Shown: in pieces, positions 1 through 11,163 of the stretch
How the letters are laid out: every line of letters starts with the position of its first letter
Numbering within the stretch: position 1 is the stretch's first letter
Assembly (NCBI GenBank): GCA_034401135.1
Contig: JAWZSP010000001.1
Location: 1,922,001 to 1,986,000 of the forward strand
Reading direction: 5' to 3'
Length of the DNA: 64,000 nt
Source: Volutella citrinella
Lineage: Eukaryota; Ascomycota; Sordariomycetes; Hypocreales; Nectriaceae
Notes under the pieces: generated by a model
Databases searched by the model: none
Told to the model about the DNA's origin: nothing
The model's input: only the letters and a program-made list of their open reading frames with translations
Made by a program: the position numbers and the translations under genes

Positions 1-2467
1 TCATCGTCCTCTGGCCCATGGCACCGCAGCATTCGCACGCCTCATGACGATTTTCAACATGCGAGACTGGTGACAATTGGCTATTTGATGCTGTCACAGA
101 TAATTGTTATCCTACGAGTGGCGAGTGGCCCGTCTGTAGAGGCCCCTTCTGAATCACATCGCTCCATGGACATTACCAGGGCTGCATCAAGAAACTCGGG
201 TGTGTTTTACCCCAGGTTTCTGGCACGCATTCGCAACAACCGCCCTTCCTCACTAATCAGGGCATGAGCCGAGCTATCAGATGCCTTTGGATTACCGAGG
301 CCCAAGAAGCGATAATCCAGCATCCCAATTTTAGAAAGGCTTCGGAGTTATCAAATTTCCGCACGGAATCACCCAAACGCGTCTCCAACACGCTTCGCAC
401 GCGATGAGACGGGACAAGACGCGACCGCCTAATGCCAACACCGTGCCGAAATGGCTTGTGATCATCTCTCGTCGGCTTGGGCAACAACCTGTAAAAAATC
501 CCCCCTGACCCCACACGACCTCAGTTATGTCAGCCAGCAAGGCAGGGATGGCCTGGTTGGCCTAGCAACGGTGAGCCTAGACCCCTGAGGTGGCCTGGCT
601 GATAATTATGATGACAAGTTGCCAGACTTGAGCTGACACCGTGCGGAAACACAAAGCAAGGGCTTCGTGTACCTCTCCTTCGGTCCGTCATCAGACCGGA
701 GGCGAATGCTGGGATTCCACATAGTCGGCTTGGGCTAGCTGCGTGGTGATGACATTCGTCCATCAGCCAGAAAGAGAAGCTACTAGTTACCACGTCCGTA
801 TCGCCTCGCCGAGTAGAGTTGACAGCTGCAGATGCATGAGAACGTCGTGTATTGACCCATTGCCTCCTCCGTCCACCATCTCTCGTCCCAAAGTTCCAGA
901 TTCATCCACCCTACACCAAACGGAAGATGGGCCTGGGCTCCACACGCAGCTGGCTCGTTCGCCAAGTGTAACATTGCCTGACCCATTACTATCAGACATG
1001 CATGCGTACATAATGCAACTTGCATAAAGAACATGCAGAGTCCAATGGGGGATGTCCACGATATCACCGCAACCAGTTCACACAACCTCTAGGATGGCTG
1101 GACTGACCATGGTCGTCATCCGTGATTCCGACGGCGTTATCCGTGGAGGTTGGGATTATCACATGGCAGCTGATTGGGAACAGAGACACCGGCAGCGCCC
1201 AGCCACGCGGCTGTGAGACCGTGGTCTCGGAGGCCACTGGCTAAAGCTATCAAGTCAAGATTGCTGAGTCTGCACTCTGCACACCTCCTCGCCTCCAACT
1301 ATTAGGCAGGGTCGAATGTTATGTCGCTCTCCCAGCCACCCACATTTGTCTTCGCCTTGGCTGGCTGAGCTGAACATATGCAGCGGGCACAAGTTAGGGT
1401 GGGTTATGCCCGCTCCTCCTCCTGGTCCATTGGTCTTCAAGGACTCCCATCCACCCAGCACCACTCGTGCCCTGCACAGGTCGCTGTGCTCGCAGTCAGC
1501 CAACATGTACTCCGTGCCAATAGCGGGCCGAGGTGTGACGAGATGGCTGCCACTTCGGTCCAGGAACACGAACGCCAGGCTGTTTACACACGACTCCACG
1601 AGCGGACGGCGGCTCCACTCTCATTACGATAGTTCTCAGTGGCGCTGGCCCCGGGTTTTGACTGGGTCAGGGCGCTGAAAGCCAAATTGGCCCTCATACG
1701 CGCCGCCGCCAGGGCCGCCTCAACGGACAGCCAGGGAGTCGAGGGATCGTCGACTGTTGTGTCCTCATCTCGTTCGTTTACAGGTGGGCTGCAACCCCGA
1801 GCGGATAGAGCGATCTGCCATCTCTCCAACCCTGTCTGGTGGCTGGGAATTAATGGTCCAATTCCCTTGTTGGGGGCCCTTGCCGGGAGCTGGAGCAGTG
1901 GGGGGGCTGGCAACAGGGACGGCGGTAAGGCCTCGTCTCATCAGCGGCAGGCCGAGGTGCGGGAGCTTCGTTAGCTGGATTGGAGCTGTTGACTGGCCAG
2001 AGCTGGAGCTTGGGTGGTGGTGGCCTCTCGTTAGTGAGACGCAGGAGGCTGCCAGGAGCAGGGCGAGGTGGAGCCCGTCAGGGCCCGGCTAATCCCCTTC
2101 GGAGACATGGTAAACAAGCCGAACCCCGGCTCGTAAACACAACGGCCTCAAACGACACACCCAGGGCGTTGCGGCCAGAGGCATCTCTGGCAACAAGTCG
2201 CCCACTGGGCCAATCCGGCCCCCGTCCTCAAAAAGCCCACTGCTATTCTACGTCTGCCGGGCTGCTCTGTTCTCCTCTCTTCCCTCCAATTATCGCAATC
2301 CACATCACCATCTCAGAAACAGAAGCCTCACCAGACGGGACGAAAAGACTTCAAGAAGGCCAAAGCTAGCCCTCGATCTTTTCACCCTTTCTTCCGACTT
2401 TTGTTTCAAGGAACAAGAGCCAGAGGATCCTTCTTGTCTTCCTTTCGAACTTCGGAAGGTTGTATGA
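1..2467. other. Upstream region of hex1, no gene recognised
   Basis: Only short overlapping open frames with no recognisable family signature occur here, so I call no gene. The last 200 bases (about 2260-2460) become pyrimidine-rich, as fungal core promoters and leaders usually do, and probably hold the transcription start and a 5' exon of hex1. A TGA at 2465-2467 closes the hex1 long-form frame on its 5' side. Confidence 0.5.
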
Positions 2468-4475
2468 GAAGATTCTCTCGCGCCAGCAAAAGTCGTCAAC
2501 CTGGACTTTGAGGCCCGCGTCCCCGTCCCCTTCAGCATCTTCCCATCGACATACCGGGACAGCGATTCCCATACCCAGACCATCGAGGTCAAGAAAGAAG
2601 AGGTTGAGATCTCTCCGCCAAAGCCACAAGCCGGACGGGAAGGTCAATACTCTTCTATCTCCGCAACTGTTGTTGAACGCCCTCCTCGTGAAGAGCGTCG
2701 CTACAGCGAAGAAGAGGTCCGTATCACGCGTGAAGAAGAACGTCACCACCGTCCCGGTGCCCATTTCGAACAGCGCATCCACGAGCACGAGGAATACAGG
2801 TATGTGCGCGCAAACGCTTCTCTCTCTTTGTCTCTCCTTTCGCGCACCTGTGCGCTTGCATCCTGCTCTCCATATCCCGTCCATTGGCGAGTGCGCGAGC
2901 GCGACGAGGCAAATCCGTCGACGTCTCCGTCGGGCTCGGATCAGTTCCCTCGCTCCGCGACCGTCGGAACAGCAACACGAGAGATCAGCCGGTCTGCACA
3001 TCAAATGAGGCGGGCCCCTGAGTCCTCTCTCCTTGCCTAGCAACCGCGCGTCAACATCACATCACACCCCCCTCCCCCCTACCTCCCCAGCCATCCCCAT
3101 TTTCACCGCTGCAACCCAGCCCACCACGGCTGGCCCGCAGCCCAATTTGCTTTTCCCCAAACCCCAGTCACCCAATCCCTGTGTGCTCCAGCCGCCTGGC
3201 CTGAGCCTGGTCTGAGGCCCAGGGTGGAGCACTTCAGGGGTGCCGTTGCCGCCTCCGTTGCCATATGAGACGCAAGCGAGATACTACAGAAGAACTGTCA
3301 GCTAACCCAAACCCGCAGACCTGCACCTGCACCTCCCTCTGAATACACTACCACTTCTCACTCTCACGTAGAGATCGACACCAGCCGCCACCCCTACTAC
3401 TCCACCCCCGTTGACGTTGCTGAGCGCGAATACCGCTCTCGATTCCGCTCTTCTGCCCAAGCTTTCGGTGTTGACGCTTCCCGCCCTCAACTCCAAAACC
3501 AGGACTCTTCCTTCCAGGTCAACAGCTACACTGTCGAAGGTGGTCACTGCCCTCCCCAGTTCTCCTCCCAGAAGACTCAAGTGAACGAGTACGCCGTCTC
3601 AGGACACGACTCTTTCCCCAAGTTCCAGTCTGAGAAGACCGAAGTCAACTTCACCGTTGACGCCGCCGCTGGACCCAAGTACCAGCCCAACCCCAAGACC
3701 GCCGACAACTTCACCGTTGACCGTGCTGTCCCCCGCTCCGCTTCCTACAAGGACGTGAAGATCTCCGAGGAGACCGTTGAGCCCGCAACCTACTCACGCA
3801 CTCACCAAAAGAGTAAGATGGGTTACTACGACGAGGACGGTTCGTTTATTTGATCCGTGCCTTCTTTCAATACACTCAGCTAACTGACCAGCTCCAGGCC
3901 ACTACCACTCCTTCCGCGCCGGTGTCAACAAGATCGCCGACAAGATGGTTCACCCCGGACGCCACGAGCACGTTCAGGCCGACTGCGGTCCTGTCCGCCC
4001 TCGCCCCGGTGACTCTGCTGAGGCCTACCTCCCCAACACGGTGACCATCCCTTGCCACCACATCCGTCTGGGTGACTTCCTCGTCCTCCAGGGCCGCCCC
4101 TGCCAGGTCATCCGCATCTCCACCTCCTCCGCCACTGGCCAGTACCGCTACCTTGGTGTCGACCTCTTCACCAAGCAGCTTCACGAGGAGTCATCTTTCA
4201 TCTCCAACCCTGCCCCCAGCGTTGTCGTCCAGACCATGCTCGGCCCTGTCTTCAAGCAGTACCGTGTCCTTGACATGCAGGAGGGCTACATCGTCGCCAT
4301 GACCGAGACCGGCGATGTCAAGCAGGGTCTCCCCGTCATTGACCAGTCCAACCTCTACACCCGCCTCAACAAGGCTTTCGAGTCTGGCCGTGGCTCCGTC
4401 CGTGTCCTCGTCCTCAACGACGGCGGCCGCGAGCTCGCTGTCGACATGAAGGTCATCCACGGCTCTCACCTGTAA
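2468..4475 (+). CDS. hex1: HEX1, Woronin body major protein (long and short forms)
   Basis: HEX1 self-assembles inside peroxisome-derived Woronin bodies, the crystalline plugs that seal septal pores after hyphal wounding. The core (3898-4475) is an eIF5A-like fold with the family stretches TVTIPCHHIRLGD, GRPCQVIRIS, YLGVDLFTKQLHEESSF and QTMLGPVFKQYRVLDMQ. It ends in Ser-His-Leu, a variant type-1 peroxisomal signal. The short form starts at ATG 3818 (MGYYDEDG) and is spliced over 3840-3897 (donor GTTCGT, branch CTAAC, acceptor CAG), giving GHYHSFRAGV at the junction. A long N-terminal extension is coded by 2468-2799 and 3319-3839, joined over intron 2800-3318, and stays in frame with the core. 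That extension is Glu/Arg-rich and then Ser/Thr/Pro-rich and has no known domain. Its own ATG is not visible: no in-frame AUG follows the TGA at 2465, so an upstream exon is likely and the left limit given is only where the frame opens. Alternatively spliced hex1 transcripts are known in related fungi. Confidence 0.93.
2800..3318 (+). other. Long intron in the hex1 5' coding part
   Basis: This intron has donor GTATGT after GAATACAG and a GCTAAC branch site next to acceptor CCGCAG. It is 519 nt, much longer than the other introns of this gene. Removing it joins two frames of similar charged composition in phase. Open frames inside it look like chance. Confidence 0.75.
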
Positions 4476-5430
4476 GCGTGTTAATTTAGGCGAGGCCGCA
4501 ATCATGGTTCGTGGCGGTGGCGCGTCAGCGCTGCCGTGATGGGCGGTGATGCTGTACGAGGCGGTCAAGCTCCGGGTTCAAAGATTGGATAAACACGTTT
4601 GTGGGATATTGGAAACATGGAGTCCTTTGCGTAAATGGAAAGTTGTTTGTGTATATGGACTGTAGTAATTGACAACCTGATTCCCTATGTCTCCCATACA
4701 TGAGACCCCTTTCCCCAATCGCTCGTTGATGTTTGTTTATTTTTTTTTCAGATCGCGTCCATCTCTGTCCCCAGTGGCTCGTGACCACATTCTGGCCAAC
4801 CATCCATCAGGGTCCCCGCTAGCGGCACGTGGCTAGCCTGTCTGGGAAATCCGGCCCGTCCCAGACCCGTCTTTGCCGTGTGCCAGTTCGCCAGCTCTTT
4901 GGAAAGCCCCACACCAGCTGTCCAACTTGAGTCAGCGCATGGACTGGTAGCTGCTTACCTACCCTACACTGTAAGATGGATGGTACAGGTACAGCACTCG
5001 AGGTGAGTATTCACGGTGGCTGCCGGCTATGTTTAAGAGTATCGACAGTTACTGCCGCATACATTAGGTTGTTAGTTTGCCTATGTTGAAAACAACGCTA
5101 GATTTCCTACGGGGATGTCAACCACAGCGGCGGGCGCCCTGCACATACCTGTCTCGTGTACCTTGATAGCACGCTAGATTGATAAGAACTCCAGGGTTGG
5201 CACACGGTCTGACAGCCATCCTGCGGCATTCCCCGGCAACTCTCTATCTCATAACCCCCTCGTACCCCTCTCTTGCATCACCATCCAGCCTTTCCTGCAA
5301 TATCCTCCATTCATAGTCTGTAATACCCGACTCAGCGCGCGCAGTCGAGTCCTACATACGCCCAGCTTGTATTTCGCAGTGCCAGGGGACTCACAAGTTC
5401 GATCTTACAAACAACCGCGACTTCCTCATC
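4476..5430. other. Intergenic region between hex1 and the cysteine peptidase
   Basis: This holds the hex1 3' UTR and then the promoter and leader of the next gene. A C-rich run (about 5225-5300) and AC-rich leader precede the ATG at 5431. No coding signal was seen. Confidence 0.6.
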
Positions 5431-7011
5431 ATGGGCGCCCAACCATCCCGGCCATCGGCCCCGAATTTCCATGAGAAGGCAGTCCTCGAGCGACTTCGCA
5501 ACATGGAAATCGAAGACGACGACGATTATGTAGAGGTTGGCGGTGATGCCGAGAAATCAATGATTGGCGCTCTTGCTCGTGAGGCTGAGGGCCTGCCCCT
5601 CCGCGTCTCTCAGTCTTGGCAAGCCGCCATTCTCAGGGACCCCAAGAACCAGTGAGTTTTGGCCGACAAACTTTCCAAATAGAAGCGGCTTGGCCTGACG
5701 TTTGGTAGACTCGCCCTTAGTGCCTTGAGCTCCGCCAACCCGAGGAGCGCGCTCACATCACTGCCCACCGAGCTTGCTGACCAGCAAGTCTTCAATATCA
5801 AGATTCCATTCGAGGGAAACCCCATTACTAACCAGAGGTCGAGCGGCCGCTGTTGGCTCTTCGCCTCAACCAACGTGTTTCGCGTTGCTCTTATGAAGCG
5901 CTACAACCTGGAATCCTTTGAGCTCTCCCAGGCATACCTCTTCTACTGGGACAAGCTGGAGAAGGCCAACTGGTTCTTGGAGCAAGTCATCGACACTGCC
6001 GGCGAAGATCTCGAGGGTAGACTTGTCCAGGTCCTGCTGGGCGACATTGTTTCGGACGGCGGCCAATGGGACATGGTGTACAACCTCGTCGAGAAATACG
6101 GCCTCGTCCCCCAGGCTCTGTACCCCGATAGCTGGAACGCCATGAACTCGGGTGTCCTCAACTCTGTGGTCAAGACCAAGCTTCGCGAATTCGCTTTGAA
6201 GCTTCGCAACATGTGTCTCTCCAGGGGTGGCGTTTCTGCGGCAGCGCTCTCGTCTGCCAAGGGGAAGATGCTGCGGGAGATCTCGGTCATCATGACTCTG
6301 CTGCTTGGCCCACCGCCCAGTCCTGAGGCTGCATTTACCTGGCAGTACAATGACAAGTCCGGCAAGGCCCACGAGCTGAGAATCACGCCCAAGGGCTTTG
6401 CCAAGGACATTTACAGCGCAGACTTCCGCATCACGTCGAGCGTCGTCGAGGGCATGATCTCGCTGGTCAATGATCCCCGCCACGAGCCACTCTCGCTCCT
6501 CACCGTGCCTCGCCTCGGAAATATCGTTGGGGGCCGGGGAATCAGCTACGTAAACGTGGACATGGCCACGCTGAAGTCGGCATGCATCAAGATGCTGAAG
6601 GCAGGTATGCCCATCTTCTTCGGCAGCGACGTGGGCAAATTCAGCGACTCCAAGACAGGCATCATGGACCTTGATCTGTACAACTACGAGCTGGGTTTCA
6701 ACACCAGCTTGCTTGGAATGTCAAAGGCGGAGCGTCTCATGACTGGCGAGAGTCAGATGACGCATGCCATGGTCTTGACGGCCGTGCATGTCGATGAGCG
6801 CACCGGCAAGCCGGTTCGCTGGAGGGTGCAGAATAGCTGGGGCACCGATGCAGGAGACAAGGGATGGTTTGTCATGAGCGATGCTTGGATGGATGAGTTT
6901 GTGTACCAGGCTGTTGTTGACCCTTCGTTCTGCAGCCGTGAGGTTAGGGATGTGCTCGGCACAGAGGCCATCCCCCTCCCACTGTGGGATCCAATGGGAT
7001 CGCTGGCATGA
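5431..7011 (+). CDS. lap3: Bleomycin hydrolase / cysteine aminopeptidase (peptidase C1B)
   Basis: The product is a papain-fold cysteine peptidase of the Gal6/Lap3 bleomycin hydrolase family. These form hexameric barrels that trim peptides from the N-terminus, inactivate bleomycin and hydrolyse homocysteine thiolactone in the cytosol. Exon 1 is 5431-5651; intron 5652-5708 has donor GTGAGT, a CTGAC branch site and acceptor TAG; exon 2 is 5709-7011. The protein is 507 residues, close to the family size. The catalytic triad is clear: Cys122 in SSGRCWLFAS, preceded by Gln in ITNQRSSGR; His426 in SQMTHAMVLTAV; and Asn449 in RVQNSWGTDAGDKGWFV. The C-terminal arm that enters the active site ends in WDPMGSLA. 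MGAQPSRPSA at the start puts Gly at position 2 and could be an N-myristoylation site, which is an inference. The family call is secure; the physiological substrate is not shown. Confidence 0.95.
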
Positions 7012-10000
7012 TGGCTGACTCTGAAAGTTGACACACCAATCGCAGCAAGTTTATCTGAGGTTTCCTGCACCAGTCCACAGGCTGATCGCGTTTGCGATTG
7101 GGTTTGCCGCCGGGATCTGTCCCGGGCCGTGGCGAGGCGTGCGAGATCAGAAAGAATGCCCCGTACATCCGGATGGGCGGGGTTGGATGAATGCCGCGGA
7201 ATGGACGATGTACTTGACAGCATGGCCTGGTCCATGGGGCATAGCTGATCGGTCTGAAGTGTATGACTCTCACACCTCACCGGCGCTGCGCCATCATGTG
7301 CTGGCAGTATTGTTTGAACCGAGAGCGACGATCTTTCCTGGGGTGTTTCTATGGCTTGGTAGCCCCCAATACTGCAGATGTTTATTACCACGTAACTCTG
7401 GTGAATGAGTACACTGCTGCCCACACCGACAGTTCTCCGCCTGAGCCCAGACCATTGAGCGGCGGCGGCTGGCGGAGTCTTGGATGGCCTCCGCACCAGA
7501 GGCATGTCCTCGGACATCACTCTCAAACCAGCTATTCGTCGAGAGTAAAAGCAGGTACCCGACGAATGATGTCTTCGAAGGGCATCCATTGGGCTGCAAG
7601 TGCCTACTGATGTGCCATGCTATCATGATTACGGGCCACTGACATGTCCACGACGAGACCCTTCAAGCGTGCAGCCACTGCCAATCACATGAGATGCCAA
7701 TCAGCCCCGAAATGATGGAAAATCGCCCCTCGCTAAGGATGCCAACTCACCGTGCTCAACGGATGCCTCCGTGATGTTGATTTGGCCGCTCGATGGGGAA
7801 GGCCATGCTGTAGGTCACTTTTGCTTGAGTCGGGTTGTGGCAAGGATGACCCCTCCAGGATGGGCAAGCCGTCCCTGCCCAACTCAAGCAAGAATTTAGA
7901 TCCAAGGCCATTGAAACTTCGCCCGGGGCTTCTAGCGTCGTCGCAGGATTGAGCCGCCTCTGGCCCCGGAAGGCCGCGCGCTTGACAGGCAAGACAAGTT
8001 GGTAAGAATCAGGCCAACCCTCCAATTCAGTGCATCCGTGGAGGACACGCATTAGGACAAAAATATCTCGGGGTAACTTTGTTGTTGTAAGTACATGAAT
8101 TCTCCCGAAAGGAAGCACATTCCCACTTTCATTCATGTCGTGCGGGCGTTGCATTGAGCAGGCTGAAAGAGCCTTGGCAAGTCCCATGCGGCTCAGTAGC
8201 TTGAGGCCCATGGACTCGTCTTGGTGTAAGAAACGGTTGATGCAAATTGCAAGGATTCAACTCCACTTGTGGAATGGGGCAGGCGAGCAATCCGGCCAGA
8301 TCGATTTCGATGAGGAGTTTGCGATCTGTACCAATAACTACAGACGACAGAAGCGGATCGATCTGGAAAGAATTGACTGGCAGGTCAGAGAGAATGCAGC
8401 TGCATCTTTTCCAGAGCAAACCCGCAACCGTGGATCTGTCTTGGGAGCAGAACCCATGAGGCAGTGCCCCAGCTCCGGAGTGCCGATCTCTGCTACCTGG
8501 CAACGGTATGCCTGCTGGCGGCCACCAGAGGAGGAGCTTTCGAGGCCATGTAACCGTGTTGTCTAAAGTCTCGTACGGCTAAGCAGCCTCGGGGACGCCA
8601 TTGGCGGGTCGAGGAGGTGACCCTAAGTATGGAACGGGCTGTACTCCGTGTTTAGTATCAGTCTGGTCCTTGCTGGCCCGCGTGGATTTCCTCTGCGTTG
8701 AGGCCGACACACACCTCGGTGTCTGTAACGATTGGGTATCCGGAAACCAGACGTGGCAGCCCAAGGTCAGTCCCCGAGCGAGGGGATGTCGCAGGCATGG
8801 CGACAGCCGTTGACATCAACCACTAACACTAGTGTAGCGGGCGCTGGTGCAAACAGATGGCGTCTACTAGGGTCCTTGGGCCTCCACGACTTCCACGATC
8901 CTGCTCCGGGTATATCCATGGGCTGGCATTGAGCTGCTGGGCACGCCCTTGGCAGTGGAGGCCGAATGAGACGACGGAGGAAGAGGCTGTGATGTCGGCG
9001 TTGTCGTGGATTGGGGAGGCCAGGCCACAGTGGGCTTGGTGGAGAGGCGACAGGCCTCATTGCGTTGGCTCGCAGGTATGCCCTCGCCGCGACAGACATA
9101 AACAGCCAGGGTGTTGGGCTCCGAGTGGTCAATCCTCTCGTCGAGATTCCTGTTATTCCTTCTTAAGACTTCTTGTCCCCATTTTCCCGCTTCGGTGAGA
9201 TTACTAGACAGAAAGAGAAAAGAGAGAGCCTAGGCAAAAGAGCACCAGGGCCGCGGTGCCCTGATCCTGTTTCCTTCCCTCCCGCGCAGGAGGACGACCA
9301 CCTTTTTTTTGCAACTTCACTTTCAGTCAAACCGCCCACACTGGAGCATCCTCCATCCGCACAACTGCCGACCAGTCCTCACAAGCAGCTTCGGAACCAA
9401 GCGCCATACTATTTCCGTCAATTCGCCCCCGATTTCTCATCTGGGTCCCGCTGCCACGCCCTGGACGCCTCACTGCGGAGAGCAGTGCCCAACACCGTCC
9501 CCTGTTATCGGGTCACGAAACTCGGCGTCTGCCGATATACAGGATTTATTAGACATCATCATCCCTTGCCCAGGCTCACTTAGGCTCGCTTACGCTTTTC
9601 GCCACAGCCGACATCTCAAGCCTGGCCGACACGAGCGAGCGAAACCCAAGCGAGGCTACGGGGAGAGCTAGCGCAATTGGCACGAAAGCTCCAACAGCTG
9701 AAGGGTGGGACGTCATCGCCCGCACATCCCGTTTGTCAACCAGCAGTCCAATTGCCGATTCGTGCTGCATCATAATTACAGGGCGTCCTGGAAACCCGCC
9801 AATTTGCTGCCTAGCCACTGCTGCATCAGCCCGTTCCAGCAACAGAGCCTCAATCCCCAGCAACGGCTTGTTCTCGAATACCTGAGGGAATCGACAGCTG
9901 AAGGACCCTGATCCTGGGCATCGTTTACCATTGGGGCCCAACCCAGAGCCCAGCCCGGCGTTCAATCTGGCTCCACCGTCGTCGGCTCCATCTCGTACAT

Positions 10001-11163
10001 TAGAAATCCGGTCCCCACCTTGGGAGAGGGGCTCCCAACTCCCCAGCCTTGGCTACGGCATACCAACGGTTCTGGCTTTCTAGCGGTTTCCCTCCATTCC
10101 AGAGAGCCGGGAAACCGGCGAAGCATCAAATACGTTGTTCATCATCGGCACTTGAACAGGTTCTTCTCATCAACCAAACACCGTCCTATTCTTTTTCCGG
10201 GTGCGAGCCTGGCGGAAGCCCACACAACCACGAATCAACAGTGCCTCCTACCGTACTTCACTGAGGGACACAAATCGAACAGGGCTCTGAGACCCCTCAT
10301 CCCCGCAATACCACAGCATCTTCCCCCGGCATACCACCAACAGAGGGTCGAACCCTGCTGCCAGCTGACGGCGAGTGACGTTGTGGTCTCACCTTTTCAC
10401 CAGGTTGCCCAGGCGTCGAAACAACGCCACGATTGACCATCGATCGTCATTCCTCTTCGCACATTGGAACCCGTCACGGTACTGTTGGCGAGCTTCCACT
10501 CCAGGGCCCTTAAACCCTTTGTTCTCAACGAGACAACGGCATCAGGCAGTTAGTTCGACTGCCAATTTCTACTCTCAGGCGGTCGCCTCATCCGCCCAAC
10601 ATCGGATCACCCAATCGCCCGTTATTGCCGGCCACAGCTGGCGGTCGGCGGCCCGCCCAATTACGTTGATATAACATTCCCGCGGCAACGTTCTCTTACG
10701 TTGCACTGCAGACGGCTGCCGTGTCGTCCCTCGAAAAATACGTTACTCTGCGCATTCGCCCCTGCGTCCGATTCGGCGCTGTGATACGGACCTACTTCGC
10801 TGGCCTCGTCCAAAGGTGTCACGTCACCACGCCCGAAAGCCACTCGTCCAGGACTGAGAGCGACAGCTTCTTCACTGCAGCAGGTGTCATCCAAGGGAGC
10901 GCCGCCGCCTGCTTATCAAGAGCGTTGATTTGGCTGAGAGCAGCGGCTGAGCTTGACTGACCCCTCACGTGGTCATCGCTTTTTACCCTGTTGTCCTGCT
11001 TGTCCTTCTAGCCGCCCAAACACAGACGAGCGGCAGTAGAGGGCTTGCAACACAATCTCGCCTCGCTATCTCTTAGCAGAACGGCCCGCTGCAGGGCCCA
11101 CCACGTTTTCCATTGATACACTTCCTCCCAGCGCCGTAAGGGTAGCCTTTTGGGAAGGAAGCC
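7012..11163. other. 4.2-kb intergenic region with a long C-rich leader
   Basis: From 7012 to about 9150 I see only short overlapping open frames without family character. From about 9150 to 11163 the plus strand is C- and pyrimidine-rich, with repeated CACC and CCAG words. It looks like a long, possibly intron-containing, 5' leader of the gene starting at 11164. No ORF here gives a protein I recognise. Confidence 0.5.

Noticed and set aside
2366..3043. 225-codon frame on the minus strand opposite hex1
   Set aside because: It lies over the hex1 5' exon and intron, is Arg-rich without a family signature, and the plus strand has in-phase splicing to the HEX1 core.
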